Assembly (NCBI GenBank): GCA_963705885.1
Contig: OY970120.1
Location: 744,001 to 808,000 of the forward strand
Source: MFD01275-c22 sp963705885
Lineage (GTDB): Bacteria > Actinomycetota > Actinomycetes > JACCUZ01
DNA length: 64,000 bases
Reading direction: 5' to 3'
The translations under genes and the position numbers were made by a program. The notes under the pieces are model-generated. The model was not told where the DNA came from. It made no database searches and saw only the letters and a list, made by a program, of their open reading frames with translations. Below are positions 14,521 to 23,248 of this stretch, in pieces. Every line of letters begins with the position of its first letter. Position 1 is the stretch's first letter.

Positions 14521-17330
14521 GCCGACTGGCCCGTTGGTCGGCCGGCTGGCGCCCGCTGGTGCGCATCGCCCGCCGCGACGCGCTGCGCGCGCGGGGCCGC
14601 AGCGCCCTCGTCGTGGCCATGGTGGCCCTGCCGATCCTCGCTCTCACGATGACCGACGTGCTGGCCCGCTCGGCACAGCTCGAGCCGGACGAGGAGGCCG
14701 CCCGCCGGCTGGGCCAGACGCAGGCGGCGGTCGAGGGCTACACCGCCCGCCCGGTGATGCAGGCCCCCGACCCGCACCAGGGGTCTTCCGAGGTGACGAG
14801 CACCGACGAGGTCACCACCACGCCGTACGACGACGCCGCCGACCTTGTGGCCGTCGCGCCGCCGGGCTACCGCGTGCTCACCAGCGAGGGGGGAGCGGTG
14901 CTCGCCGCCACCCGCGGCGGGCTCGCCCGGACCGAGTGGCAGGAGGTCCCGGTCGGGGACCCCGCGCTGGCCGGTCGCTACGTCGTGCGCGACGGTGCGG
15001 CGGCGACCGGCCCCGACGAGGTGGCCGTGACGTCCGACCTCTTCGGGCGTCTCGGGGTCGAGCTCGGCGGCACCGTCCGGCTGGACGACCCGGCGCGCGA
15101 GCTGACGCTGACCGGCATCGTCGACCAGGTCGGTCGCCCCGCGCAGAGCGTGTTCTGGGCGCAGCCCGGCGCCCTGCTCGACGACACCGTCCCGGTGGCC
15201 AGCAGCCCGATGATCTGGCTGGCCGGGGACGACCCGGTGACCTGGGCCGACGTGCAGCGGCTCAACGAGCGCGGCCTGCTGGTGACCTCACGCGCCGTCC
15301 TGCTCGACCCGCCGCCCGCCTCGGCGGTGCCCTACTTCGCCGACAACCCCGACCTGGCGCTGGGCAACGAGTTCTGGTTCTTCGTCATCGTGATGATCGT
15401 CGTGGTCGGGCTGGCCGGGCTGGAGGTCTGCCTGCTCGCGGGCGCTGCGTTCGCCGTCGGGGCCCGGCGGCAGGCGCGAACCCTCGGGCTGCTGGCTGCG
15501 GCCGGCGCGTCCCGGCGACACGTGCGGGCCGTCGTCCTCGCCGCCGGGCTCGTGCTCGGCGCGGTCGGCGCCGTGGTCGGCGTCGCACTCGGGCTCGTGC
15601 TGGCCGCGGCCGCCCGCCCGGTCCTGACCCGGCTGGCGGACGCGGACTTCGGCCGCTTCGACATCCGTCCACTCGAGCTGCTCGCCATCGCGCTCGTCGG
15701 GGTGGTGACAGGTGTCCTGGCCGCCGTCGTCCCGGCACGCACGGCGGCCCGGCAGGACCCCGTCGTCGCGCTGACCGGCCGCCGTGGGCAGGTCCGCACC
15801 GCGCGCAAGGTGCCGGTCATCGGCGTCGTGACCGTCCTGGCGGGCGTCGCGTGCGCGGCGCTCGGCAGCACGCTGGCGGTCGCCCGCAGCACGGGGATCA
15901 ACCCGCTGACCGGCGGCAGCACGGCAGTGGTCGCCGGACTCATCGCGGGCGGCGCGGCACTGGCCCAGATCGGCCTGATCGTCACCAGCCCGGCCATCAT
16001 CGGTCTCGCCGGGCGCTGGTCGCGGCGGCTTCCGCTTGCGGGCCGGCTCGCCCTGCGCGACGCCGCGCGGCACCGTGGCCGCAGCGCGCCGGCCATGGCC
16101 GCCGTGCTGACCGCGGTGACCGGGAGCACCGCGCTGGTGCTCTACGTCGCCTCGCTGGACGCCCACGACCGGGCCAACTACACGCCGACCTGGCCGTCGA
16201 TGACCGGCGCGGTGGAGCTGGCCAGCTTCGAGTACGACAGCGCCACGGGTCAGGAGACACGCACGCTCGACGACCCCGACGCGGTCCTGCGGGCCATCAC
16301 ACCGGAGCTGCCGCCGAACACCGCGGGCGTCATCCCGGTCGTGGACGTCTCGTGCCCGGCCACGTCGACCGACTGCTTCCCCGGGTACGTCGCCATCCCG
16401 GTGCCCGAGGAGCAGCAGTGCTTCCTGTGGTCGCTCGTCGGTGAGCCGACCGGCGCCGACCGCAAGCGGGCCGCGGCCGACCCGCGCTGCACCGAGACCG
16501 AGACGGTCATCTCGGGCAACTTCCTCGGGCCGCCCGTCGGTGGCCGTGACGTCCTCGCCATGGTGACGAACGGCCGGCCGCCCGCGTCGGCGGGGCGGAC
16601 CCTCGACCGCGGCGGGGTGGTCGTCTTCGACCGACGGCTGGTGCGGGACGACGGCACCGTGCTGGTCGAGGTCGTGACGAGCGCGGAGGCCACCGCGGCT
16701 GCCGCTGCGGGGCACGACCCGCAGTCGCGAGGAGTCCGCCTGCCCGCGGAGTACCTCGCGGTCGAGAGCGCCGCGGCCGAGGCCGTCTACTCGCCGGCCG
16801 CCGTCGAGAGCCTCGGCCTGTCGACCACACCCTCCGTCCTGCTGCTCCGGTTCGACACGCTGCCGACGCAGAGCCAGGAGGAGGCCGCCTACCGGGCGAT
16901 CGTGGACGCCGGGATGGAGGCGTACCTCAGCGTCGAGCGCGGCTACGAGAGCGGGTACGGGCTCGGCCTGCTCGCGCTGGTCGCCGGCGCGGGTGTCATC
17001 ACCCTCGGAGCGGCCGGCATCGCGACCGGTCTCGCGCAGGCCGACGCCCGGGCCGACCACGCGACCCTGGCGGCGGTCGGCGCCGCACCCCGGTTGCGCC
17101 GGACCCTGGCGGCCGCCCAGGCCCTGTCCATCTCGGGCCTCGGCACGGCGCTGGGCGTGGCGGCCGGGTTCGTGCCGGCCGTGGCTCTCATCGCTGCGCT
17201 CCCGGGCCTGGACCTGGTGATCCCCTGGTGGCAGCTCGCCCAGGTCATGGTCGTCGTGCCGTTGATCGCGGGAGGGTTCGCGTGGCTGCTCACCCGGTCG
17301 CGGGTCCCCCTGGAGCGGAGGGTGGCGTGA
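14517..17330 (+). CDS. large FtsX-like ABC transporter permease
   Basis: The 937-residue permease has an N-terminal membrane helix near residue 25, a first extracellular domain, an FtsX module with three helices around residues 285-430 (LEVCLLAGAAFAVGARRQARTLGLLAAAGASRRHVRAVV), a further helix cluster, a second large extracellular domain of about 270 residues, and a last FtsX module (GLAQADARADHATLAAVGAAPRLRRTLAAAQALSISGLG). This two-module layout is common in actinobacterial PadR-linked transporters. The second outer domain has four cysteines (VDVSCPATSTDCFPG and QQCFLW/RCTE) that may form disulfides. The substrate is unknown. ATGA overlap with the ATPase gene. Confidence 0.88.
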   Translation: MSRLARWSAGWRPLVRIARRDALRARGRSALVVAMVALPILALTMTDVLARSAQLEPDEEAARRLGQTQAAVEGYTARPVMQAPDPHQGSSEVTSTDEVTTTPYDDAADLVAVAPPGYRVLTSEGGAVLAATRGGLARTEWQEVPVGDPALAGRYVVRDGAAATGPDEVAVTSDLFGRLGVELGGTVRLDDPARELTLTGIVDQVGRPAQSVFWAQPGALLDDTVPVASSPMIWLAGDDPVTWADVQRLNERGLLVTSRAVLLDPPPASAVPYFADNPDLALGNEFWFFVIVMIVVVGLAGLEVCLLAGAAFAVGARRQARTLGLLAAAGASRRHVRAVVLAAGLVLGAVGAVVGVALGLVLAAAARPVLTRLADADFGRFDIRPLELLAIALVGVVTGVLAAVVPARTAARQDPVVALTGRRGQVRTARKVPVIGVVTVLAGVACAALGSTLAVARSTGINPLTGGSTAVVAGLIAGGAALAQIGLIVTSPAIIGLAGRWSRRLPLAGRLALRDAARHRGRSAPAMAAVLTAVTGSTALVLYVASLDAHDRANYTPTWPSMTGAVELASFEYDSATGQETRTLDDPDAVLRAITPELPPNTAGVIPVVDVSCPATSTDCFPGYVAIPVPEEQQCFLWSLVGEPTGADRKRAAADPRCTETETVISGNFLGPPVGGRDVLAMVTNGRPPASAGRTLDRGGVVVFDRRLVRDDGTVLVEVVTSAEATAAAAAGHDPQSRGVRLPAEYLAVESAAAEAVYSPAAVESLGLSTTPSVLLLRFDTLPTQSQEEAAYRAIVDAGMEAYLSVERGYESGYGLGLLALVAGAGVITLGAAGIATGLAQADARADHATLAAVGAAPRLRRTLAAAQALSISGLGTALGVAAGFVPAVALIAALPGLDLVIPWWQLAQVMVVVPLIAGGFAWLLTRSRVPLERRVA

Positions 17331-17416
17331 GCCCGGCCGACCTCCGACGGGAGCGGCTCGCGGCCCGCCGTCGCATCCGGCAGGTGCTGACCGAGCGACG
17401 CCTCGTCATGATCGAT

Positions 17417-17465
17417 GTTGCGCCGACACACCAGACACGCCGTCAGAGTGGTGTGTCGGCGCAAC
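17417..17465. repeat. dispersed hairpin repeat, copy 1
   Basis: A 17-base perfect inverted repeat (left arm 17417-17433, right arm 17449-17465) encloses a 15-base loop GACACGCCGTCAGAG. It lies between the convergent permease and GNAT genes; the right arm and the end of the loop encode the last residues and stop codon of the GNAT protein. A second copy with the same right arm and a related loop is at 27780-27826. It may act as a two-way terminator. Confidence 0.85.
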
Positions 17466-18408
17466 GTGTGGGCGCGCGCTTGGTCCAGGCGTCGATGGTG
17501 AGCACCGGGCGCATCCCGACCGACTCGTAGACGCGCAGCGCGTCGGTCACGTTCGCCACGTCCACGTGGAGCAGCACGGCCACCCGGCCGGCCCGCGCCG
17601 AGACGTCGAAGTAGGCCCGCAGCAGCGCCTTGCCGACGCCGCGGCCGCGAGCCGCAGGCAGGGTGCCGAGCAGGCGGACGTACCCCGCGTTCTCGTCCTC
17701 GACGAACTGCCGCGTGCCGACGAGCATGCCGACGGCGTCGCCGTCGATCTCGGCCAGCCACACCTCGGACCAGCCGTCGCCCTTCTCCGTCAGCCGCGCC
17801 CGGAAGGACGCGAAGGAGGTCGGCACGTGGCCGAAGTGCTCGGTGAAGGCCGCCTCGTGCACGTCGTACGCGACCCGCACGCCGTCTTCGTCATCCCTCA
17901 CGAGCCGCCGGATCACCAGCCCCGGCGGGGGGTCCGGCACGGCGCCCGGCCCGTCGAGGTCGATCCGCATCCGCACGAAGCTGGTGGCTGTCGTGAAGCC
18001 GCGGTCGGCGAGCCAGGACCGGGAGACCTCGTCCTGCCGGTAGGCGCCGAGGTCGAACAGCGCGGTGTCGTGACCGGCCTCGGCCGCGAGCGCCAGACCC
18101 CGTTCCTCGAGGAAGGAGAGGATGTCCGTCCCGAGCCGGGTGTCGTGGCCGGGCCGGACGTAGGCGTCGACCTCCACCCGCTCGGTCGACTCGACCCGGG
18201 ACACCCAGCCGTAGCCGACGAGCGCATCGCGGTCGTACCAGCCGTGGGCCTCGAGGTCGTCGCGCCGCAGGTCGGCCTCGATCTCCTCGACGGCGAAGTC
18301 GGTGTGCCCGAGCACGGCCATGTCGCTCGCCGTGAGCAGGTCGACGACGGCGGCGAGGTCCGCGACGGTGAGGTCACGACGCTGCGGCAGGACGGTCGAG
18401 GAGGCCAC
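17443..18408 (-). CDS. GNAT family N-acetyltransferase with two acetyltransferase-like domains
   Basis: The 321-residue protein looks like two GNAT folds in tandem, as in mycothiol synthase-like proteins. The C-terminal half carries the acetyl-CoA motif VRLLGTLPAARGRGVGKALLRAYFDVSARAG (R/Q-x-x-G-x-G/A) and a closing NVTDALRVYESVGMRP strand-helix. The N-terminal half (LTVADLAAVVDLLTASDMA to the FLEERGLALAAEAGH region) is degenerate. The acceptor is unknown. A GTG at 18408, eight bases after a CAGGCT hexamer, is the best start, because longer readings run back into the divergent bpa gene. The last residues are encoded by the hairpin repeat. Confidence 0.8.
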   Translation of the reverse strand: MASSTVLPQRRDLTVADLAAVVDLLTASDMAVLGHTDFAVEEIEADLRRDDLEAHGWYDRDALVGYGWVSRVESTERVEVDAYVRPGHDTRLGTDILSFLEERGLALAAEAGHDTALFDLGAYRQDEVSRSWLADRGFTTATSFVRMRIDLDGPGAVPDPPPGLVIRRLVRDDEDGVRVAYDVHEAAFTEHFGHVPTSFASFRARLTEKGDGWSEVWLAEIDGDAVGMLVGTRQFVEDENAGYVRLLGTLPAARGRGVGKALLRAYFDVSARAGRVAVLLHVDVANVTDALRVYESVGMRPVLTIDAWTKRAPTRCADTPL

Positions 18409-18474
18409 GGTCGACGAGCCTGCCAGCGACGGGTACGTGCAGCCACCGATTTGCCGTGGGTGAGGATGGGAGGC

Positions 18475-19011
18475 ATGAGCGAGGAGCAGGACAGCACCCA
18501 GGAGCAGCAGCGGGTCGTCGTGGTCGGACCGGACGGGATGGCCGTCGAGGCGGGCGGTGGTGACGACGACGGCCGATCGCCCACGGACCTTGTCGACCAG
18601 CCGGCGAAGGTCATGCGCATCGGCAGCATGATCAAGCAGCTGCTGGAGGAGGTCCGGGCCTCCGAGCTCGACGAGGCAAGCCGGGTGCGGCTCAAGGAGA
18701 TCCACACCCGCTCGATCAAGGAGCTCGAGGAGGGCCTCGCCCCCGAGCTCGTCGAGGAGCTCGAGCGCATCTCGCTGCCCTTCACCGACGACTCGGTGCC
18801 CAGCGAGTCCGAGCTGAGGGTGGCCCAGGCCCAGCTCGTCGGCTGGCTGGAGGGCCTCTTCCACGGCATCCAGACGGCGCTGTTCGCCCAGCAGATGGCG
18901 GCTCGCGCGCAGTTCGAGGAGATCCGCCGGCGGGCCCTGCCGGGCGGGATGCCCGGCCCCGGCGTGCCCGGCGCCGACCCCGGTGGGCACAACACCGGCC
19001 AGTACCTCTAG
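18475..19011 (+). CDS. bpa: bacterial proteasome activator Bpa (DUF2587)
   Basis: The 178-residue protein is a clear DUF2587 / Bpa member. It has an acidic disordered head, then DQPAKVMRIGSMIKQLLEEVRASELDEASRVRLKEIH, the helical SIKELEEGLAPELVEELERISLPF core and a Gly/Pro-rich tail that ends in GQYL. That terminal tetrapeptide is the gate-opening HbYX-like motif by which Bpa rings dock onto the 20S proteasome without ATP. Its presence implies that the genome encodes a proteasome, which is not in this window. The gene is divergent from the GNAT gene, and the start has GGGAGG directly upstream. Confidence 0.95.
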   Translation: MSEEQDSTQEQQRVVVVGPDGMAVEAGGGDDDGRSPTDLVDQPAKVMRIGSMIKQLLEEVRASELDEASRVRLKEIHTRSIKELEEGLAPELVEELERISLPFTDDSVPSESELRVAQAQLVGWLEGLFHGIQTALFAQQMAARAQFEEIRRRALPGGMPGPGVPGADPGGHNTGQYL

Positions 19012-19044
19012 CCAAGATTCTGGCGCAGCGGGCCGGGGTCAGCG

Positions 19045-19767
19045 TCAGCCGGCGGGGCGTACGTCCGTCAGCACCCCGACCTTGTCGATGCGGTGCTCCG
19101 GGTTGCCGAAGCGGTCGGCCCAGTAGTTGCCCGCCGCGTGGTCCTCGGGGGTCGCGCAGGTCGACAGGGTGATCACCGGCTCGACGGGCACGGCACCGGG
19201 CCGGCCCGGGACGGCGGCCGTCTGGCGGGCCCGCGAGCGCTCGGAACGGAACGACACGCGCCGGGTCGTGGTCACCACGTAGTCGTAGACGGTGTCGCCG
19301 GAGCGCACCAGCACGTGCTCGCCGTCGCGCAGCGCGGGCAGGTCGCGGAAGGGCGCCCGGTGCGAGGTGCGGTGCCCGGTGACGACGTAGTTGCCCACCT
19401 CGCCCGGGCCGACCCCGCCGCCCTCCCCGCGCGGTGACGCGGCCGGACCACCGTTCTGGATGCGCGTGCCGGGCGCGTCGTCCGGGCGCCCCTCGTAGCG
19501 GACCACCGCCACGTCGCGGACACCGAGCGCCGGGATGCTCAGCCAGGACCGCTTCGGCTCCGCTGGCGAGGGGGTCACGACCGGATCGGCACTGCCCGGC
19601 GTCGGGCCGGACGGCGCCGGCGCGGGCTCCACGGCCGGCGCGGGCGATGACGGCTGAGCCGCCGCCGACGGCTCAGCCACCGACTCGGCGCCGTCGGCGA
19701 CACCGCACCCGGCCAGCGCGAGCGTGAGGGCGGCCGCCGCAGCCGCCCCGCCGGTCCGTCGCACCAT
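19045..19767 (-). CDS. sortase-domain lipoprotein (class E/F type)
   Basis: The protein of about 240 residues has a lipoprotein signal (lipobox LALAGC), a long Pro/Ala/Ser-rich linker and a sortase fold. The fold starts at WLSIPALGV; the catalytic histidine is in VVTGHRTSH, the cysteine in ITLSTCATP and the arginine in PEHRIDKVGVL. Lipid anchoring instead of a membrane helix is less usual for sortases. It could attach proteins to the wall or crosslink pilins, but no LPxTG substrate gene is next to it. The ATG at 19767 is chosen; an adjoining GTG at 19770 is equally possible. Longer starts would cross the 19794-19855 hairpin. Confidence 0.82.
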   Translation of the reverse strand: MVRRTGGAAAAAALTLALAGCGVADGAESVAEPSAAAQPSSPAPAVEPAPAPSGPTPGSADPVVTPSPAEPKRSWLSIPALGVRDVAVVRYEGRPDDAPGTRIQNGGPAASPRGEGGGVGPGEVGNYVVTGHRTSHRAPFRDLPALRDGEHVLVRSGDTVYDYVVTTTRRVSFRSERSRARQTAAVPGRPGAVPVEPVITLSTCATPEDHAAGNYWADRFGNPEHRIDKVGVLTDVRPAG

Positions 19768-19793
19768 CACGCCACCGTACGTCCGTCGCCCAT

Positions 19794-19855
19794 GATCTCC
19801 ACCGCCGTGCCCAGGAAGCGAGTCGACTGCGTTCCTGGGCACCGTGATCGAGATC
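19794..19855. repeat. large imperfect hairpin between the phosphatase and sortase genes
   Basis: An 11-base perfect stem (19807-19817 with 19832-19842) encloses a loop containing the palindrome AGTCGACT, and an outer GATCTC/GAGATC pair (19794-19799 with 19850-19855) adds a second stem across an internal loop. The structure lies just after the Cof-type phosphatase stop and just before the sortase start, both on the minus strand. It could be a terminator, an RNA switch in the sortase leader, or part of a repeat family. Confidence 0.7.
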
Positions 19856-19866
19856 TCGGCAGGGGG

Positions 19867-20667
19867 TCAGAAGTCGAAGATGCGCTCGAGCTCGCGGGCG
19901 ACGCCGTCGGCCTCGGGCGCGTCGACGACGTGGTCCACCGCGGCGAGGACGTCGGGGTGCGCGCCGGCGACGCCGTACGAGCGCCCGGCCCAGGCCAGCA
20001 TCGGCAGGTCGTTGGGCATGTCGCCGAAGGCCACCACGTCGGCGGCCTCGATGCCGCGCTCGGCGCAGAGGCGGGCCAGCGTGCTCGCCTTCGACACACC
20101 GGCGGCCGAGATCTCGAGCAGTCCCGAGGTGGACGAGTGCGTCATCTCCACGACGTCCCCGACCACCCGGCGGGCCGCCGCGAGCAGGTCGTCGGAGCCC
20201 ATCGCCTCGTGGCGCGCGAGCAGCTTGACGGCGGGCGCACCGTAGATGCGGTCGATCTGCGCGACCTCCCGGGCGGTCCCGACGTCCCAGCGCGGCAGGT
20301 AGGTCTCCTCGTGCGCGAAGCCGTCGGCCGTCTCGACCGCGAACGCGATGTCCGGCAGGGCCGACCGCAGCCGCCGGGCGACGTCCAGGCCGATCGCGAC
20401 CGCCAGGGGGAAGGTGTCGACGACCCGCTCGGTGTGCAGGTCGTAGAGCAGGGCGCCGTTCGCGCAGACCGCGACCCCGGTGTGCCCGGTCCGCTCGGCC
20501 ACGTCGCCCATCCACCGCGGCGGCCGTCCCGTCACGAAGACGACCGGCACACCGAGCTCCTCGACCGCCCGCAGCGCGGCGACCGTACGGTCGGTGACCA
20601 CCCCGTCCCAGGGCACGATCGTGCCGTCGAGGTCGGTGGCGACCAGCCGGGGAACCTGTCGGGGCAC
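19867..20667 (-). CDS. HAD superfamily phosphatase, Cof type
   Basis: The 266-residue protein is a Cof/YbiV-type HAD hydrolase. Motif I is VATDLDGTIVPWDG, motif II is in FVTGRPPRWM, the cap domain lies in between, and motifs III/IV are at SKASTLARLCAERG and VVAFGDMPNDLPML. Enzymes of this type dephosphorylate sugar phosphates, flavin precursors or PLP; the substrate cannot be fixed from sequence. The GTG at 20667 immediately precedes the first strand and is divergent from the trpB-like gene. Confidence 0.9.
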   Translation of the reverse strand: MPRQVPRLVATDLDGTIVPWDGVVTDRTVAALRAVEELGVPVVFVTGRPPRWMGDVAERTGHTGVAVCANGALLYDLHTERVVDTFPLAVAIGLDVARRLRSALPDIAFAVETADGFAHEETYLPRWDVGTAREVAQIDRIYGAPAVKLLARHEAMGSDDLLAAARRVVGDVVEMTHSSTSGLLEISAAGVSKASTLARLCAERGIEAADVVAFGDMPNDLPMLAWAGRSYGVAGAHPDVLAAVDHVVDAPEADGVARELERIFDF

Positions 20668-20756
20668 GCGCCAATCCTCGCCGACGCCTTCCGGGCGGCG
20701 CGCGGCGGCACTAGCGTCAGCCGCGACCGACAAGGACCCCGCAGAGAGGCGTTCCC

Positions 20757-22121
20757 GTGGCGGACCAGCACAAGTACCTGCTCGACGAGTCCGAGATGCC
20801 CACCCGCTGGTACAACATCGTCCCCGACCTGCCCTCGCCGCCTCCGCCGCCACTGCACCCCGCGACGCACCAGCCCGTCGGCCCCGACGACCTGGCGCCG
20901 CTGTTCCCGATGGACCTGATCCTGCAGGAGGTCAGCCAGGACAGCTACGTCGACATCCCCGACGAGGTCCTCGACGTCTACCGGCTCTGGCGGCCGTCGC
21001 CGCTGTTCCGCGCGCACCGGCTCGAGAAGGCCCTCGGCACCCCGGCACGGATCTACTACAAGTACGAGGGCGTGTCACCGGCCGGGTCACACAAGCCCAA
21101 CACCGCGGTCCCGCAGGCGTTCTACAACAAGAAGTCCGGCGTCACGAAGCTGACCACCGAGACCGGGGCCGGCCAGTGGGGCACGGCGCTGGCGTTCGCC
21201 TGCTCGGTCTACGGGCTCGAGTGCGAGGTGTGGCAGGTCGGCGCGTCCTACGACGCCAAGCCCTACCGCAAGTCGGTCATGGAGACCTTCGGCGCGACGC
21301 TGCACCGCAGCCCGTCCGAGCTCACCGAGTCCGGCCGCAAGGCCCTCGAGGACCCGGCCAACCACTCGGGCAGCCTCGGCATCGCGATCAGCGAGGCCGT
21401 CGAGGCCGCGGTCGGCGACGAGAACGCGCACTACGCGCTGGGCAGCGTGCTCAACCACGTGCTGCTCCACCAGACGATCATCGGCGAGGAGGCGCTGCTG
21501 CAGCTCGCCAAGGCCGGCGACTCCCCCGACCTCATCGTCGGCTGCACCGGCGGCGGCTCGAACTTCGCCGGCCTCGCGTTCCCGTTCCTGCGGGAGAAGC
21601 TCGCCGGCAGGATGTCGCCGGTGATCCGCGCGGTGGAGCCCGCGTCATGCCCGTCACTGACCCGGGGCACCTACGCCTACGACTTCGGCGACACGGCCGG
21701 GTTCACCCCGCTGATGAAGATGCACACCCTCGGCCACGACTTCATCCCCGACCCGATCCATGCCGGCGGCCTGCGCTACCACGGCATGAGCCCGCTGATC
21801 TCCCACGTCTACGAGCTCGGGCTGATGGAGGCCGTCGCGATCGCGCAGACCGAGTGCTTCACCGCGGCCGTGCAGTTCGCCCGGACCGAGGGCATCGTCC
21901 CGGCGCCCGAGCCCACCCACGCGCTGGCCGCGTGCATCCGCGAGGCGATGGCGTGCAAGGAGTCCGGCGAGGAGAAGGTCATCCTCACCGCGCTGTGCGG
22001 CCACGGCCACTTCGACATGGCGGCCTACGACTCGTTCCTCGGCGGGACGATGGTCGACGAGGAGCTGACCGAGGAGCGGTTCGCCGGGCCGCTCACCCGC
22101 CTCCCCCAGGTCGACCTCTAG
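20757..22121 (+). CDS. trpB2: TrpB-like PLP enzyme (tryptophan synthase beta chain 2, TrpB2 type)
   Basis: The 454-residue protein is the longer TrpB2 form. It starts with the typical YLLDESEMPTRWYNIVPDLP, has the PLP lysine in SPAGSHKPNTAVPQAF, the catalytic glutamate in TETGAGQWG and the phosphate-binding GCTGGGSNF. TrpB2 enzymes can make tryptophan from indole and serine, or use phosphoserine, without a TrpA partner; no trpA or trpC lies here. The start is GTG, after GAGAGGCG, and a TAGCGT box lies 40 bases upstream. Its stop shares CTAG with the convergent aldolase-like gene. Confidence 0.93.
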   Translation: MADQHKYLLDESEMPTRWYNIVPDLPSPPPPPLHPATHQPVGPDDLAPLFPMDLILQEVSQDSYVDIPDEVLDVYRLWRPSPLFRAHRLEKALGTPARIYYKYEGVSPAGSHKPNTAVPQAFYNKKSGVTKLTTETGAGQWGTALAFACSVYGLECEVWQVGASYDAKPYRKSVMETFGATLHRSPSELTESGRKALEDPANHSGSLGIAISEAVEAAVGDENAHYALGSVLNHVLLHQTIIGEEALLQLAKAGDSPDLIVGCTGGGSNFAGLAFPFLREKLAGRMSPVIRAVEPASCPSLTRGTYAYDFGDTAGFTPLMKMHTLGHDFIPDPIHAGGLRYHGMSPLISHVYELGLMEAVAIAQTECFTAAVQFARTEGIVPAPEPTHALAACIREAMACKESGEEKVILTALCGHGHFDMAAYDSFLGGTMVDEELTEERFAGPLTRLPQVDL

Positions 22122-23248
22122 GCCGGCGAGGCCGAGCGGGCCGACTCGAGCAGGCCGGCGACGAGGTCGCGGACCTGCTCGGGAGTCCAGGCCATCGTGG
22201 CGTCGCCGACGGTGAGCTCGACCACCTGCCAGGAGGGCAGCTCGCTGGGGAAGCCGCGCGGCCAGGTCCACAGCCCGTCGTCGACCGCGAGCCCGCGCAT
22301 GGCCGCGGCCAGCGGGCCGGGGGGCGCCTGCAGGTAGACGTGCATCATCGTCGTCGCCGGTGGGTCCGGCACGACCTCGACGCCGTCGAGACCCGACAGC
22401 GCCGCGGCGACCTCTCGGGCGTGCTCGACGTAGGCCGGCATGCGCGGTGCCCGCAGCCGCAGCCCGGCGAGCCCGGCCGCGGCGTAGGGCCACATCGCGA
22501 ACAGCGTGCCGCCGTGACGGTGCCGCCACTCGCGGGCCTCGGCCACGAGCGGCCCGTCCCCGGCCAGCAGGCAGCCGGCGACGCCACCGAGCCCCTTGTA
22601 GAGCGAGACGTAGACGCTGTCGAACAGGTCGGCCACCTCCGCCGCCGACCGGTCATAGAAGGGGAGGCACTCGAGCAGCCGCGCCCCGTCGAGGTGCACG
22701 GCGGCGCCGCGCTCGCGGGCCCACACCACCTGCGCGACGAGGTCGTCCCACGCCGGGAGCCGGCCCCCGATCTCGCGCTGCGGCAGCTCGAGCAGCAGCG
22801 CGGCCGGCGGCTCGGCGACCTCCTGCAGGTCGTCGAGGGTCAGCAGCAGCCGCGGGTCGCCGACCGGCCGCCCGCGCAGGCCGTGCAGGCGCCCGGGGGC
22901 CTGGCCCTCGTGCAGCTCGAGGTGGCTGGTCGGGTGCCACAGCACGGAGCAGCGGCCGGTGCGCTCGGCGTGGACGCGCAGCGCGACCTGCTGGGCCATC
23001 GTGCCGCTGGGCAGGAACGCCACAGCCGGCTTGCCGAGCAGCGCGGCGACCTCCGCCTCCAGCTCCTCGACGACGCCGCCGGCGCCGTAGCGGTCCGGCG
23101 CGACGTCGCCGAGCACGTCGCGGACCTCGGCAAGGACCTCCGCCGGCAGCCGTCGCCCGTGCCCGTTGAGATGGCGGGCGCAGCGGACCCGCAGCTCGTC
23201 GGCGGTCGGCCCGCCGTCCTCCGCGCTCCCGGCGGGCCGGTCGGTCAC
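22118..23248 (-). CDS. threonine aldolase / beta-eliminating lyase family PLP enzyme
   Basis: The 376-residue protein is a fold-type I PLP enzyme of the low-specificity threonine aldolase family. It shows the DRYGAGGVVEELEAEVAALLGKPAVAFLPSGTMAQQVAL start of the domain, the PLP-contact strand VHLDGARLLE and the Schiff-base lysine in SVYVSLYKGLGGVAGC. It may cleave beta-hydroxy amino acids to glycine and an aldehyde. GTG at 23248 overlaps the serS stop (GTGA), so it is made with seryl-tRNA synthetase, perhaps linking glycine/serine balance to charging; that link is inferred. Confidence 0.88.
   Translation of the reverse strand: MTDRPAGSAEDGGPTADELRVRCARHLNGHGRRLPAEVLAEVRDVLGDVAPDRYGAGGVVEELEAEVAALLGKPAVAFLPSGTMAQQVALRVHAERTGRCSVLWHPTSHLELHEGQAPGRLHGLRGRPVGDPRLLLTLDDLQEVAEPPAALLLELPQREIGGRLPAWDDLVAQVVWARERGAAVHLDGARLLECLPFYDRSAAEVADLFDSVYVSLYKGLGGVAGCLLAGDGPLVAEAREWRHRHGGTLFAMWPYAAAGLAGLRLRAPRMPAYVEHAREVAAALSGLDGVEVVPDPPATTMMHVYLQAPPGPLAAAMRGLAVDDGLWTWPRGFPSELPSWQVVELTVGDATMAWTPEQVRDLVAGLLESARSASPA

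Noticed and set aside
15288..17060. Long open frame antisense to the ABC permease
   Set aside because: Arg/Gly/Asp-rich translation without motifs; shadow of the permease gene.
17327..17530. Short basic reading frame starting with GTG that overlaps the permease stop (GTGA)
   Set aside because: The overlap looks like coupling, but the second half runs through the hairpin repeat and antisense of the GNAT gene; no family resemblance, probably not a gene.
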